DNA of 64,000 nt from Sindora glabra (taxonomy: Eukaryota > Streptophyta > Magnoliopsida > Fabales > Fabaceae), in assembly GCA_020226215.1 (NCBI GenBank), contig CM035233.1, forward strand, positions 6,386,001 through 6,450,000. Reading direction: 5' to 3'. The notes under the pieces are model-generated. The model saw only the letters and a list, made by a program, of their open reading frames with translations, did not search any database and was not told the DNA's origin. Positions 12,085-25,710 of the stretch are shown here, piece by piece (positions within the stretch are counted from its first letter, which is position 1; every line of letters begins with the position of its first letter). The position numbers and the translations under genes were made by a program.

Positions 12085-13683
12085 TAGTAGTGCCATAATA
12101 ATATTTTTAATAAATAAAACTACTAAAGAATAATATATTATTATTTGTAGACTAAATAGTAACATGTTATTGTTTCATTTCAAAATAGTAACACTAATAA
12201 AAAAATTTAAATAAATGAAAAAATTAAGTTTAATTAACAACCAAACTGTCAAAGAAGAGGATATTACTATTTCATTCTAAAATAGTAGCACTAACAAAAA
12301 ATCTTAAATAAATAAATAATAGTATATTGTTATTTATTCTCTAGATAGTAACATGTTATTATTTCATTTCAAAATAGTAACTCTGACTAAAAATTCTAAA
12401 TAAATAGATAATCAAGTCTAATTAATAATCAAATTATTAAATAATAGCATGTTACTATCTTTTCTAGATAGTAATATGTTATTATTTCATTATAAGCTTA
12501 ATTAAAAAGTAAACTGTAAAAAAAGATAATGTTACTATTTCCTTCCAAAATAGTAACATTAACTAAAAACTTCAAATAAATGCATAAATAGAGTTTAATT
12601 AGTAATCAAATTGCTAAATAATAATATGTTACTGTCTATTCTCTAGACAGTAACATGTTATTATTTTATTCAAAAATAGTAATACTAATCAAAAACTTCA
12701 AATAAATGCATAAATTAAGTTTAATTAATAATTAAATTATCAAATAATAGCATGTCATTGTCTATTTTCAAGATAGTAATCTGTTATTGTTTCGTTCCAA
12801 GCCTGATTGACAACCAAATTGCAAAATAATAATATGTTATTATTTCATTCCAAAACAGTAACACCAACTAAAAATTCTAAATAAATGAATAATAATACGT
12901 TACTATTTATTCTCTAAATAGTAACATGTTACTATTTTATTCTAAAATAGTAACACCAACTAAAAATCTCAAATAAATAAATAAATCAAGTCTAATTAAG
13001 AATCAAATTATCAAATAATAGTATGTTACTATATGTTTTCTAGACAATAACATATTACTATTTTGTTCCAAGTTTAATTAATAACCAAATTGTCAAAAAA
13101 AAAGATGTTACTGTTTTATTTCAAAATAGTAACACTAACAAAAAATATTAAATAAATGGATAAATCAAGTCTAATTAATGACTAAATTGTTAAAATAATA
13201 ACATATTACTATTTATTCTCTAGATAGTAATATATTACTATTTTATTTCAAAATAGTAACATCAATAAAAAAAATCTCAAATAAATAGATAAAGTAATAT
13301 AATTAATAACTAAACTTTCAAAGAAGAATTTATTCTCCAGATAGTAATATGTTATTGTTTCATTCTAAAATAGTAACATCTACTAAAGATCCCAAATAAA
13401 TAGATAAATTAAGTCTAATTAATAACTAACCTGCTAAAGAAAAGGATGTTACTATTCCATTTCAAAATAGTAATACTAATAAAAAATTTTAAATAAATGG
13501 ATAAATTAAATGTAATTAATAACCAAAGTACTAAATAATAACATGTTATTATTTATTCTCTAGATAATAACATATTACTGTTTCATTTTAAGACAGTAAT
13601 ACTAATAAAAAATTTTAAATAAATGGATAAATCAAATCTAATTAATATCTAAATTGTTAAATAATAATATGTTACTATATCTC
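12085..13683. repeat. Tandem array of about 125-bp palindrome-bearing repeats
   Basis: About a dozen degenerate units follow each other. Each contains AAAATAGTAACACTAAC, then AAATAAATG, then CAAGTCTAATTAATAACC, then CAAATAATA and ATGTTACTATTTATTCTC, then TAGATAGTAACATGTTATT. Most spacings are about 90-175 bp with a common step near 122-125. The junction word AATAGTAACATGTTACTATT is a perfect 20-bp palindrome in its best copies. The array lies wholly inside LTR retrotransposon 1. The same family in the opposite orientation occurs at 57-62.8 kb. I do not recognise it as a named satellite. Confidence 0.85.
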
Positions 13684-16600
13684 TAAGTTCTTATTTATTT
13701 TTATTTTTATCTTAACTAAAAATTTATTTTAAATTCTAAAAAAATTAAATTTTATAAAATTTATTTATAATTAAAATTTTATATTAATTTAATTTTTATG
13801 AAGTTATAAGTTCTCTAATTTTAATTCTTATCAGTTTCTAATTTTTTATTTTTTCATTTGTATTAAATTAAAATTTCTCTAATTTTATTGTGTGGCAAAA
13901 GAGGTTTCTATTTTGGTTCTTTTGGTCTTCTTAAAATGCACTGTAAATATATCATTTTGTTATCTGAGTATCATGATAAATTTCTGTATGCAGATGTACT
14001 TAAATAAAAGAAAGTGAGCATCGGATACTTTACTGCAATAAATTACACCAAATGACACTGGCCTGATTTTTTCCCATATTAATAAGCTTATATTAACAAA
14101 ACTCCCACTAACCTAGAATATCAATTAAAGTTTAGGAAAATTCATATTATTCATATATTAAGCTTTTATATTTAAATTTAAGTCTAAGATTAATGGATTT
14201 ATGAGTATATGATCTAATGGAAATTAATTAATATACTCATATATTCTCTCTTTCACAAATTGGTATTTCAATTTAAAATCTTTTACACGGGTAACCTTAT
14301 AATTATTGAGAGATAATTCTATGCCAATAATGTTATTATGATATTAAGTTGGTTGATTAGAAAGATCCTTAACTTGTCAATTTGATAAGGAAAATTATCA
14401 CATGCAATATGCCTTGCCTTTTAATAGAGGTTGTTGTAATTGACTGCATAATAATTTTATGATATAATGCCTATTAACATATATCTAATCCTAATTTTAT
14501 AATCGCCTAGACAACTGATAGTATAAGTTTGAGTAACCTATACATATGAGATTTCTCAATCTTCTATAGGTCATTTGTACCATTTAGATACAATACTATT
14601 TGTAGTCTAAAACCACTTTACTCAGATTAATAACAGGTTACCTACAATTGACATATATGAGACAATGTTTATCACTTAGAAAATATTTAGGCCAAATAAA
14701 TTTAATCCTTTCAAATTAGTTAACACAAAAGCAAATTGACATATTAGACTCTTTTGGTATCAAAATAAGACAAGCTAAATACCCTCAAAATTTGTTTGAT
14801 ATAGGCCTTTAGGCTTATAAGCATAATATGAACATGATTTTAGGTTTACCACACTTTACTCCCAAGTTAACTTCAACTAGGTTTAATTGCTTTGTCTCAT
14901 CCAACATATCTATACGATAATCGACTTAGAAAAACATCATCATCACGTAAATCAAATTACCAAAATGCTTGAATTAATCATGCATCAATTTGCATTACTC
15001 TCCTAATATTTGAGAGAAATTACACTCATCAAAATGAGATATAACTGTGTAAATAAACATTTCTTATTCTCACTCTGAAAAACTATCTAGCTATCAAGTC
15101 ATTAATTAGGAAGGTTACTCTCTTCTCTGGCTAAAATGAGTTTCACTAAAATGAAATGCTTTAAATCATAAACGAGTTTTAAAAATGTTAATAGAAGACA
15201 TCTTTGATAAATTTGTGCCTTCCTTCTAAAATAGTCACTAATCACTAACCAAGCTAATCTTAAACCTATAAATGCAATTAAGTATCCTTTAAATACAAGT
15301 TTTATGTTTATTTTTTACTCCTTACAAAATTTGATAATCTCCCACTATCCTAAGATATCCTTAAATGGATTAGTTCTATTAAGCTTTAGAGATGGTTTTA
15401 GAGCTAAACATTGAAATTTGAATTTTGTAAAATCCTTAAAATAACCCTGTCAAAAAAATGTACCTAAAAAACACTTCAAAGTTAAGTTTTATTTGCTAAA
15501 AGTTGACAATAAGTCAAAACAAATTTTTACTGTTAAAATTCTAAAAAATATTGTATTTTTGTAGTACACATAAAACACAAAAAAATGGATCTCTAGTTTT
15601 AAAAAGCCTTCTAAAAGTTAACAAAATCCAATGGAAAATATTTAATGTATACCAATTCAGAAAAACCAATAATTTTATATTTTCAAAAAAATTAAACTAA
15701 AATAACTAATGAAGTCCATAATGGACCTTCATAGCATTTTAGCTACATTACTAGTTGTTTTCTTAATTAATGACCTTTTCCTAAATCAATTAAATTTTAC
15801 AAATTTTCATTATCCAAAATAAATAAGTCGAACATTTAATAATTTAAGGATGCTTTGATGATGGTTTGGTCCAAAATGACTATCATATTGACTCAATTCA
15901 AGTAAAAACACCTTTTGTATTTCAAATTTGCCCTTACACTAAAATTTAGATTAATATTGGGTCCTACATTTAAAATTGCTAGATATATAATCTAGAATTA
16001 TGTCCTATTAATCATAACTTGTCTCATTTAGCATTTTAATAAGTTCTATTGCATAGACATAACAATTAGAAAAACATCATAAATATTTGATTTATGCCAA
16101 AAGCTTAATCATGCTAGAATTTTCTTTGTAAAATTATAGTATGCAATATCATTTGTATCACATTATAAGAACTAATACTAAAGGGTATTTAAGTTTTTAT
16201 AATATAATACAATAGTTAAATATCATACTCTTAAAACCTAACATCAAAAGATGTTTAAAATTTTAGGAACACAATATTCGACCTTATATTCATATTATAA
16301 CCGACTTATTATATTCATAATATAATATCAAACAATATTTAATATTACTAATATAGCCTTTCATTTGTACTTTTTTAATAACAAATTTTTTCTTTCAAAA
16401 TTTTGTATAAAATTTCATATAAATGGTCCTATGAAGGTGATTATACAATTACATAAAATTTTTATGACATAATATGAATATATAGTAATTCTTAATTAAT
16501 GTAATAATCCTTTAAAAATTATAATATTATGCAAACAATACTCAGAAATCATAGTAAGTAGCTAATAGCCTAAGAATTACCTAGGAAAAATTTCAGCTCA

Positions 16601-17999
16601 AAATTATTTCAAAAAATTTGGGCAAAAATTTATCATAAAAATATTTTATTTCAAAAAATTACCTACAATTACGTACTCAAAGAGTGAAGTATAATGGTGT
16701 AACACTATCATTCAAAAATGCTCCTAGGATAGCACATGCACCACATGTGCCATCACTGCATATGAGCCATGCACACAATGCCTTGTTCATTTTCTTCTTC
16801 CTATGGCAAGTCTGTTATAGGGTTCTATAACCTAATTCACGACTTGATTTAAAATTCAAATTTCTAAGCATAATTTCAATCCATTTTTCTTTAATTTTGA
16901 TCCAAAATCACTCTTAAATTGATTCTTAATTGACACAAATAAAATCTAATCCAAAACTATATTGAAAGCTTAATCCTGAAATCTTAAAAAAATTTGCTAA
17001 ATAACATTATGATTTTTTGCCATATTCATACATTTTTAGCTCTTCAAAATAATGTCATAGTTTCAAAATTTTCACCTTTACTTGAATCGTGCTTATGCGA
17101 TTTTGATCAAAATCTAATTAGTAAATGATTCCAAACCCATAGATAAATGGATTGTATAATTTTTGTAAAAATTAGGCAAAACTAGTTTCTAATTGTTTCG
17201 GGATTTAGGGAGCAACATGTCCTATTTTCTATGGTATTAGCATGCAGTTATCCATTCAGAGCAATATATTTATCCTAAATGTCTTATGCATTTAAATAGT
17301 CTACAGTTCATGATCCTAATTTCTTATGCAATTCCAATAAAACACCTAGTTTTGGAGAACCACACTATAGGTTCCAATATTCATATACCTAGAAAACATC
17401 ACATATGCTCATTACCATCTAAACAATAGAAAATAACTAATTTTAAATATAAAAGTAATTGTTGGTTTTCATTAACTAAACTAGGCAAGTTTTTTTTCTT
17501 TTTAAATGATAAATCAAAGCTTGAATCCATATAAAAATAGAACAAAAGCTAAAATTTTTCAAAAACCAAATATAACCTTAGTTGTAAAAATAATTTCAAG
17601 AATAAAATTATATATTTAGTCATGAACGTGGTTCTTGGTTTTATAAAGAAATTGGCAACAAAAGCATATATGTATAATTTAGATATTCTTAAAACTAATT
17701 CAAATGAATGAAGCCAAACTCATTTTTCCTCCGAAATGAAACTAGTAATAAAGAATGAGGAAATTATATATAAAATTTAATTTTCATAAAATGTGATTGA
17801 TTTTCATAAAACACAAATTCATGTTGAAATCAAAATGTTAGATTATTTGCTTCATGTTTCGAGAAAATAACAAAATATTTTTTCCTTAAGATTTATAGAA
17901 GATATACCATAGCAAAATTAGGCTGAGAAGAGATGAATATGCAATTCAGAAAATTTACTCTAAAATTATCTCAAATATTTAGCTATAATTAATAATCAA

Positions 18000-18017
18000 A
18001 ACCTGGCTCTAATACTA
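18000..18017 (-). other. Primer-binding site (initiator-Met tRNA) of retrotransposon 1
   Basis: The minus-strand sequence TAGTATTAGAGCCAGGTT differs at two positions from the complement of the plant initiator-Met tRNA 3' end. It starts two bases after the 5' LTR, where a retrotransposon primes minus-strand DNA synthesis, and it fixes the element's orientation. Confidence 0.85.
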
Positions 18018-18019
18018 AT

Positions 18020-18523
18020 TACAAGAATTAAATTTTGATTAAACATGAAAAACCTTGGATTTTCATTTTCTATTATGGCATGAATATGAACAATCAATTA
18101 TATGAATTGATACAATAAATACCTGGACCAATTGCCTTAGTGATATTCAATCTTGCATTCTTCATACCATCTAAATGAGTATCTATAACATAGTAAGAAA
18201 AAATAATTCATTATATAGGTTTCATTACCTTTATCATAATCTCTTTTTTCTCCTTTTCTGATAACGAAATCAATTCTGCACACTAATGTGATGAATATAG
18301 AGTAAAGTTAGCTATTAGAGGTAGGAGACCTCTTAAATAAATTAGATTAGGTCATAGATCTTACCTATCACAGGATCCACACCCAATTAATCTAAATTTG
18401 GGCCATAATATTATACAAGATCCAATTCAAAATTATCACTTTTATTTGGAGTTCACATAATAAATTTCAACATTAATTATCCTTTATTAAATTAATGTAA
18501 GGCTCACATTAATATTTCTATCA
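18020..18523 (-). repeat. 5' LTR of retrotransposon 1
   Basis: This is the partner of 10909-11411. Its minus-strand start is TGATAGAAATATTAATG and its end is CTTGTA, where the canonical CA has become TA. The promoter of the element would lie here, but no intact downstream gene exists. Confidence 0.82.
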
Positions 18524-21500
18524 CAAAATTGTTATGCTAAATTTGAAAGGTTATAACTTTTTCATTTCACACCTTTTTTTAGCAAATCACCTATTGTTGA
18601 AGAAGTAATTAACTATGCTTTCAAATAAAACTAATTTCAAATTAATATCTTATTTATATTTTGTGATATCACTAAAAAAGCAGATAAAGGTTAAAAATTC
18701 AAAATTAAAAAATATTAAATTTTTAGGATTAAATTGTAAAGGATATAATTTCTTCATATCTTAACTATTTTATATAAATGACTAGTCCATTAAAGCTAAT
18801 TAAGTCTATTTTCATATAAAATAATTTTATAAATAAATAAAAAATTTTAAATTTTATGTTATTTATAAAATAGCATGCAAAGGTCAAATTAAGATCATAA
18901 AAGTTTATTGTGATTGAAGTGTGCTTTACAAATAGAATCGAATGTTTGAAGTTTAATTGTGTAACCATGAAAAAAGGCATAGGATGATTATAAATTTTGA
19001 ATATATGGGTTTTATTAATAAAATGCAATGATTGAAGTGTTAGTTGAAGCACTTATGATATTGTGATGATATTATGTGTTGAATATGATGTGATGTTATG
19101 AGCTCATGTCTTTTGTGAATGATGTATTACTTGACTTGTGAATTGTGCCATGGATGATAATAAAATGAGAAATTGATAAGAAAAGATGATATAAAAATTG
19201 GATGCTTATTTCTCAATAATTGCTTATTATAGTTAGGCTATTATGTGATCCTAGAAAGACAAAGTTAAAGCTTATGAAGGATAAGAGTGAAAGGAGTTAT
19301 GAGGAGATTTATACACTTTTTTCTGCACTTTTATCTTATGATATCTTGTGTAGTAGTTGATTTTATAGGTTAGTGAATGTGTTTGTAATTGTCGCACCTT
19401 TATGAATTGGGCTAATGTAAGTTTAATAAAATGGAAATGACTAAACATGTGATATGTTAATGAATGTAACTAAATGTAGTATGGGTCCCTTTATTTCTCC
19501 TTGTAGCACAGATTATTCAATGAATGAAAATATGTTTGTTAATTAAAGTGGAACTAGCCATGGCAAATGGATATGTACTTATATTGGTGAATAAAGACTA
19601 TATTGTTTATTTTAATTTAATTATAATTTTATTTTATCAATTATAGAATGAAAACTTATCAAGTTTAAAAGAAACTTACACTTTTCTTTTCCTATTTTTA
19701 TCTTTTGAGAATCATTTCTCCTTAGGTGTTTAGCTACCATCAAATAGGATAACAATAGGCCCTCTTACAAGAACTAAAGCATTAAGGTAAGATAAGAGAT
19801 CGTTGGAGTAATCTTGCATGGTAATTCATCAAATCATTATGAAAATTGAAAATTGCATATTCCTTGAAATCATATTATGTGCACGCATGGAATTACATTA
19901 GATATTGTTTTAGGCAAGGCTAATAAATGGTTACCTATAATGATTTTCTATGCTAATCACAAGCTTTAAAGACAAGTTATGATAGTCATGATTAAATTAA
20001 AAGAATTATTATACATATATATGTCTCACTATATATTAATCTTTTATAATTTATCAATTATTCTCATAACTTAATTAAGATAATGATCATTTGTAAAATT
20101 TTATGATTATTAGTTATTTTTAGGTTTTAATTGTAAAATTTAATTATATAATCATTATTTATATAATGTAATGTAATATAATTAAGATAAAATTCTAGTG
20201 TAACACATGGGATTATTGCTAATTGAACACTATAGTAAAGGATGGGATCTTCTACTTAATGACATTGTAAGTAATCCATTAAACTTTGATCATCTCCCAC
20301 TTCTATCAATTTGAGACTTTGAGTACTAAAAAATTAAACAATAATAGTCTTTTTTTTTATGAAATCAACCTTATTCAGAACATTAACCTCTTCACCTATA
20401 TGGTTACATCCATTTTTAGTACTTTTCTAATATTAATTATTGAGCATAAAACTTCACCTTTGGCATTTGAAATGTTTCACATTAAGTGCATCAAGTGTTT
20501 GTGCTCAAATTTTACTAACTTATGATTATAATCTCTGTTCAACATTGTAACCTTCCATTAGTCATGATTAGTCTCCATTATGAATTGAATCTCCACCTTA
20601 CATGCTATTTTTGAATCTAATTTTGTGGAAGAAGATTTATCATGCTTAGCATTATTTTTAAATCCGTCCTTAGAATAATAAAATTCTTTTATGGAAATTG
20701 TCCTATTAGTGATAGCTCATTTTGCTTTTCTAACGTTAAAACTAATTTGATAAAAATGTGCTTGATATAAGGCTTAGGCTTCTTCCACATTTCATATAAC
20801 TTGCCAAATGTAGATGTCTTTTTCAATAAAAAAATTGATTTCTAAGTTCTAAATTAGAGTGTATAATAACTTTTACCCTATATTGCTCCATTCTTTATAA
20901 TCATAAAATAATATTATTGTTTAAAAGAAAATAAAGTTTCATTACTTCTATAATTTTTTAGATTATATGATTGAATAAAGTTTGCAAAGATTTTTTAACA
21001 AATAAAAGAAATAAAATAAAATTTGGATAAAAACTAAGAAAATACAAATTACACAAACAGATAGAATGCAATATCAAACGACATGAGAAATAGTTCATGC
21101 TTATTTAGTTTCATTATTATTGTATTTGTGTTTGATATTTAAACTTTTTTTTTCCATAGTTAAAAAAGTCTTTGAATGAAGATAAAAAAAATCAAATTTT
21201 TAATTAACAAATTGTTTAAGACTAGTTATTTGATTATCATGAGAAAAATAAATAAACTAAAATGAAAATAGTGATGAAATATTTAAAAAAATTATTTATT
21301 GGTTATAAAAATATTGATAATCAAAAAATTTAAAACCATTATTTTGTATGTTGGAAAAATGTTATCTTGTTAATAATTGCAATAGATTATATTTGAATAG
21401 AAGATTGGAATGTTTAAAAAATATACATATCTCGAAACCTTCCATTTTTTCTCAAAATCATTTTGTATGCATAAAAGAGTTAAACTATTAGGAATTAATT

Positions 21501-21719
21501 GTTATAAGAGATAGATTAGTATATCAAAATGGAAATTATAGATTAATAATTAAGTATTAATAAATATGATAGAAGATAAGTCAATGACTTCAATTTATAC
21601 TACTTAAATGCAAGATATGCTACCTTGTATATGATAATGAGATAGATGGACCCATATGTTCCTAATTGGCAACATTTGAGCGGCAATGTTTAAAATTAAC
21701 ATGGTAGGTAATGCTTGCC
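18524..21719. other. Intergenic AT-rich DNA, possible old LTR fragment
   Basis: No gene is supported. The part at 19230-19330 and 19680-19800 (GTGAAGGATAAG-like words, then CTCCTTAGGTGTTTAGCTACC) is similar in style to 48400-48720 and to LTR ends of plant Ty3/gypsy elements, so both may be decayed LTRs of one family. This is a weak inference. Confidence 0.4.
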
Positions 21720-22200
21720 TAAGTATTTCTTGGTTATTTAAGTTTGTCATAATTTTCTAAGTGGCTTAGGATGGAATAAGTGTTGTTATTTGTCTTTTTA
21801 TCTAATTTTATAAGTTCGCCTTGCACTTATGGTGCTAACACTTTCCAACTTAGCAATTAGTCATGTCTTTTAGGCATGGTCCCAAGTTGTTCAACTTAAT
21901 TGGTGCTTGAAGGCCAACATATCCAAGATTAATACTTGCCAAAGCCATGTATTTTCAAATATGGTCCTAAGCTTTGCAACTTCGTACTTGAAAGCCAACA
22001 TCTCAAAGCTTAGTACCCATTAAAGCTATGTCTTTTCAAGCATGGTCCCAATTTCTTTAACTGCATGTTTAAAGGACAACATTTATGGGTTTAGTGCCTA
22101 TTAACGCCATATCTTTTCAAGTATGGTCCTAAGTTCTTCAACTTGATACTTAAAAGGCCAATGCCTCTAGTCTTGGTACCTATTAAAGTCATGTTTTTTT
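21720..22200. repeat. Tandem repeat of about 82 bp, copy A
   Basis: At least four units with a step of 81-84 bp start near 21862, 21946, 22027, 22108 and 22190. The common words are CATGTCTTTTCAAGCATGGT, CCTAAGTTCTTCAACTT, TGCTTGAAGGCCAACA and AGCTTAGTACCTATTAAAG. The same units, with a similar leading segment (TTCGCCTTGCACTTATGGTG here), occur again at 32020-32410 in the same orientation. They are probably internal repeats of LTRs of one retroelement family. Confidence 0.8.
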
Positions 22201-23360
22201 ACGTATCATATTTTTTCTAAAATTTTTATATAATAAAAAATTAAATAATTTTTTTAACATACAAAATGGTGTAACTATTGCTTATTTGCTATAAATATAT
22301 ATATGGACTTATTTTTTTAGATATATATATTTTTATTAATTATATATATTTTTTATCAACTAAGATTATTTTATGTATCTTATCATTGGCTTTAACATTA
22401 CATATATCATATTATATGCAATTTATATTTATAATATTTATACAATAATTTTACAACATTTATTTCATTAAAATATCTAATTTTATATTTCCATTGGTTG
22501 AAAGCATTTCTTGAAAAATTAGTTTTACAATTACAAATGGTTGAGTTTTAAGATGTGTGAAATTTATTCCTTGTATTACAAAAATTCAATATTAATTTCT
22601 ATTATTAAATTTAGGTAAATGGAAAGAGGAAAATTAGAAATATTATTTATTGAAAGTGTTCCAATATTTTGAATGAAAAATGAAAATTTAGAACCTATAA
22701 AGAATATAACTTTGGAATAATTTGATATTTTAGTTGACTTAATGAAATGTGAATGGAAAGTTTAGTGTGTATTGATCAAATCATTATTTTTGTATTTAAA
22801 ATGAATGTAGTAAAAAAAAGGAAATTTTTTTTACTCCTATATATAAAAAAAAGTTAAGGAATTATACATTAATTCCCATTTTAAAACGTCATATTAATAA
22901 TTGTCATGAAAGTACAATCAATATGATACTTTGAAAAATAATTTGCATTTTAACAATTAATAAGGTTGTAAAATTAAGCTATATATATATGTTGATATTT
23001 TATAATCATAAATGCATTATATAATAATTTCCCATGAGCCAACACTTTGGCGGTATAATGGTATGGATATTATTTTAAAGATTTTATTCTCCATATTCCT
23101 TAAACTTGAATAAAAATCCTTACATGTATATATTAAGTAAATTATTACTCTTATTATTATAAAAAATTTCTGATGATTAAATAATTATTAAAACATAATT
23201 ATTAATATATTATATTTATAACTTATATTTTCAATAATTAAATAATTATACAAATTAGGAAGGGGTAAGAGGGCATCCTTTGCTATTACTAGCTTTTGAA
23301 ACCCAACTTGAAGGTTAAGAAACCAAATGGAAGAAGGAAGGAAAATAAGACTAATTGGGG
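22201..23360. other. AT-rich spacer, nothing recognised
   Basis: It contains several ATATAT runs (near 22290-22350 and 22981-22990) but no gene, RNA or repeat border that I can support. Confidence 0.5.
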
Positions 23361-24003
23361 TGTCACAAGCCAGTAGCATTATGTCTAAAATCATGCAATG
23401 CATAAGGCTAACTTGAGGCCAACATATGAGCTTTCCCATAAAACTCTCTTGTAGCATACTTGAAAAAGATAGCTAAATATAAGAACAATCCACACTAGAA
23501 GCCTTTCAGTATAATTAAACTTTGTTTATTTGGCATATGCCTCGTTCCATAATTTTAAGTATGTAAGAAAAAGCCACAAGCCAACACACTTGAGTTCCTA
23601 GCTCAATGCCAAGGTGCCTTACTAGATTCCTTAACATTTCATCTTCTTAAAGAACATTTTGAATAGAGGCCCATCTAGCAAAAGTAGCCACGCTTTTTTT
23701 AAGTTGTTATAAGCTCTTTTCTCCATGCTTCAAATATCTAATTGCCACTAAAAGACACTGACTTGAAGATAAAATCATAAAGATCACAAATTAAGGTTTT
23801 TAAACTCTTCAGAATTCTCAAACCTCGCTAAAATTATCAAAATACTTTTAAATTTGAAAAATTATGAAAAATAATCTACAAGTGCATTTACTCATAAATT
23901 CATTCCATAAGACTTCTACATAATACTTAATTTTTAAGCTAATTTTCATCCAAAACTGAAGATGTTTATCTATTGAATTAGTCATAATTATTAGCTTGTG
24001 ACA
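23361..24003 (-). repeat. 3' LTR of retrotransposon 2
   Basis: This is the direct-repeat partner of 25711-26476, with many point differences and a shorter middle. The inner border is given by the TGTCACAAGC start on the minus strand at 24003. Confidence 0.72.
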
Positions 24004-25690
24004 TATTCCCCGATTTTAAATGTTACTACCCTCTTTGATACCTCAATCTAACATAGCATCATGAATAATCTACTTACTCTCTTGAAACATCATATTTGTT
24101 TTTTAGAGCTTTAATGAATTTTTCCTATGCATATTTGGATAGTTACCTTTATAACCTCAAAATTCTCTTTGGCAATATGGATCCTCCATATATAACAAAA
24201 AGCTTCCTCTACAAACTCTTTTGAAGTTATTTAGAAACTCTCAAGTATTGCTATCCCACCAATTCTCTTGAACTTATTCTAAATACAACTTGTTTGATGG
24301 GTCATTACTTTTATAACTATATGCTTCTTGCCTAAATAGCTTACACAAATGTTATCTTTATAATAAAAGTGTATGCTAACCTTTTAGCTTATGAGCAATA
24401 CATAGTACTTTAAATTACCAACTACTAAATATCTAGCACCTAATATCCAATGGCATGGATACAAAAGCCAAGACTTACGATTAATCTATGCATATGCCCT
24501 ATAACTTTGTTTATAAGTTCATTTGCATTAGGTTTTGTTAAATCATAATACTTTGCATTGCTATTTTTACACTTAGTCAAATCCTCTATTGATCCTTTTT
24601 GAATTGACACCTTCAGGATATCTTGCCATCATAGCCTACATTTAGAGTTAATGTTACTTTTTAGCATCATGGTCTTTATAACCTTTCCTATTTCAAACAA
24701 CATCCAATAATATATAAACTCTTACAATCCTGACTTGAGTGCATCTTTTGATGACTTCTTAAGTGTATCCATTTTGATGGCTCCCCTATATTAACAACTT
24801 GATAAGGTTGAACATAGAGTCCTTTTACACTCTAGCTCGAGTTTCACTTTTCTTATGTATAAGAAAATATGAACTCAAGCACCACAAAGCCTTTTTATCC
24901 TACAATTATGTAGTGTTAATCTATTACCTCACTTCTAAGTCATTGTCACCACATCATTAAGAGACTATGTAACTTAGCCCACTACATTAGGCCATTATTA
25001 TGTGACTATGATATATTAGTTCCCTAACATCTCATTTCAAATTTTGTAGACAATTGTGCTCTCTCTATCAAACCCATAGATTGTACATATTGTCTTGATC
25101 CTTTTCTTAAGAATCAAATTAGCCCACTGGCTATACTCCTTTAAGCAATACTTCTTTTAGTATCATTATGCCATATGACATGATTTTGGACTCCTTTATA
25201 ATAGAGTTATCCGCTTAACAAATTACTCCAATATAGCATCCCTTAAGATGTGTCCATCAATTATGGCCATGCATTTCTTGATGACCATGGTTTTATATTC
25301 TAGTTTCAATTGATCCCTTTGAAAATGGCTAAGCCCTTTTTGTAATACTAAAGTTTCTCTCTTTAGATAGACTGTCAATTCACTAATCCTTTTGGATGGT
25401 GTTTTGCATATGAATGAGCATATAACTAACATTCTGTACACATGAGCAAGCTAGCCCTTTAACATAAATGCTTAAGCCTAGTGTATTAATCCACATTCAC
25501 TCAAATGAATTATCCTTCTACATATTAGCTTCTCAAGCTAATCCAACTTTTTGCATTCTCTAGTCAAGTCATTGGCAACAACTCTTTTAAGTTTGAGAAT
25601 GATCATTTTGCATATCCCTCATATAGTATTGGATAAGTTGTATCTAAACTAAGTATAGCCTACCTAATCTAAGATATTTAGCATAAATTA

Positions 25691-25703
25691 GCCTCTGATA
25701 CTA
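25691..25703 (-). other. Primer-binding site of retrotransposon 2
   Basis: Minus-strand TAGTATCAGAGGC matches 11 of the first 13 bases of the initiator-Met tRNA primer site TGGTATCAGAGCC. It lies seven bases from the LTR end, somewhat more than usual. Confidence 0.65.
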
Positions 25704-25710
25704 AATATTA

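Larger units (their letters stand above)
10909..18523 (-). mobile_element. LTR retrotransposon 1 (non-coding, LARD-like, Copia-like ends)
   Basis: Two direct repeats of about 503 bp, 10909-11411 and 18020-18523, flank a 6.6-kb interior. On the minus strand both begin TG(T/A)TAGAAATATTAATGT. The upstream one is followed, two bases on, by TAGTATTAGAGCCAGGTT, which fits the initiator-Met tRNA primer site TGGTATCAGAGCCAGGTT with two changes. AAGTGGATGAT sits just before the 3' LTR, like the usual Copia polypurine tract. I see no gag, integrase or reverse transcriptase frame on either strand, so it is probably a non-autonomous large element. An array of about 125-bp repeats lies inside at 12085-13683. 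The outer flanks (TTTTG before, TTTCA after, minus strand) match only in part, so the insertion is old. The element call is firm; the superfamily is inferred. Confidence 0.82.

Noticed and set aside
12085..13683. CRISPR-like array
   Set aside because: Units are degenerate and contiguous with no unique spacers, and the DNA is plant nuclear; it is a tandem repeat.
14930..14965. Possible YVDD reverse-transcriptase motif on the minus strand in LTR element 1
   Set aside because: It needs a one-base insertion, and neither the upstream nor the downstream sequence fits a Copia reverse transcriptase.
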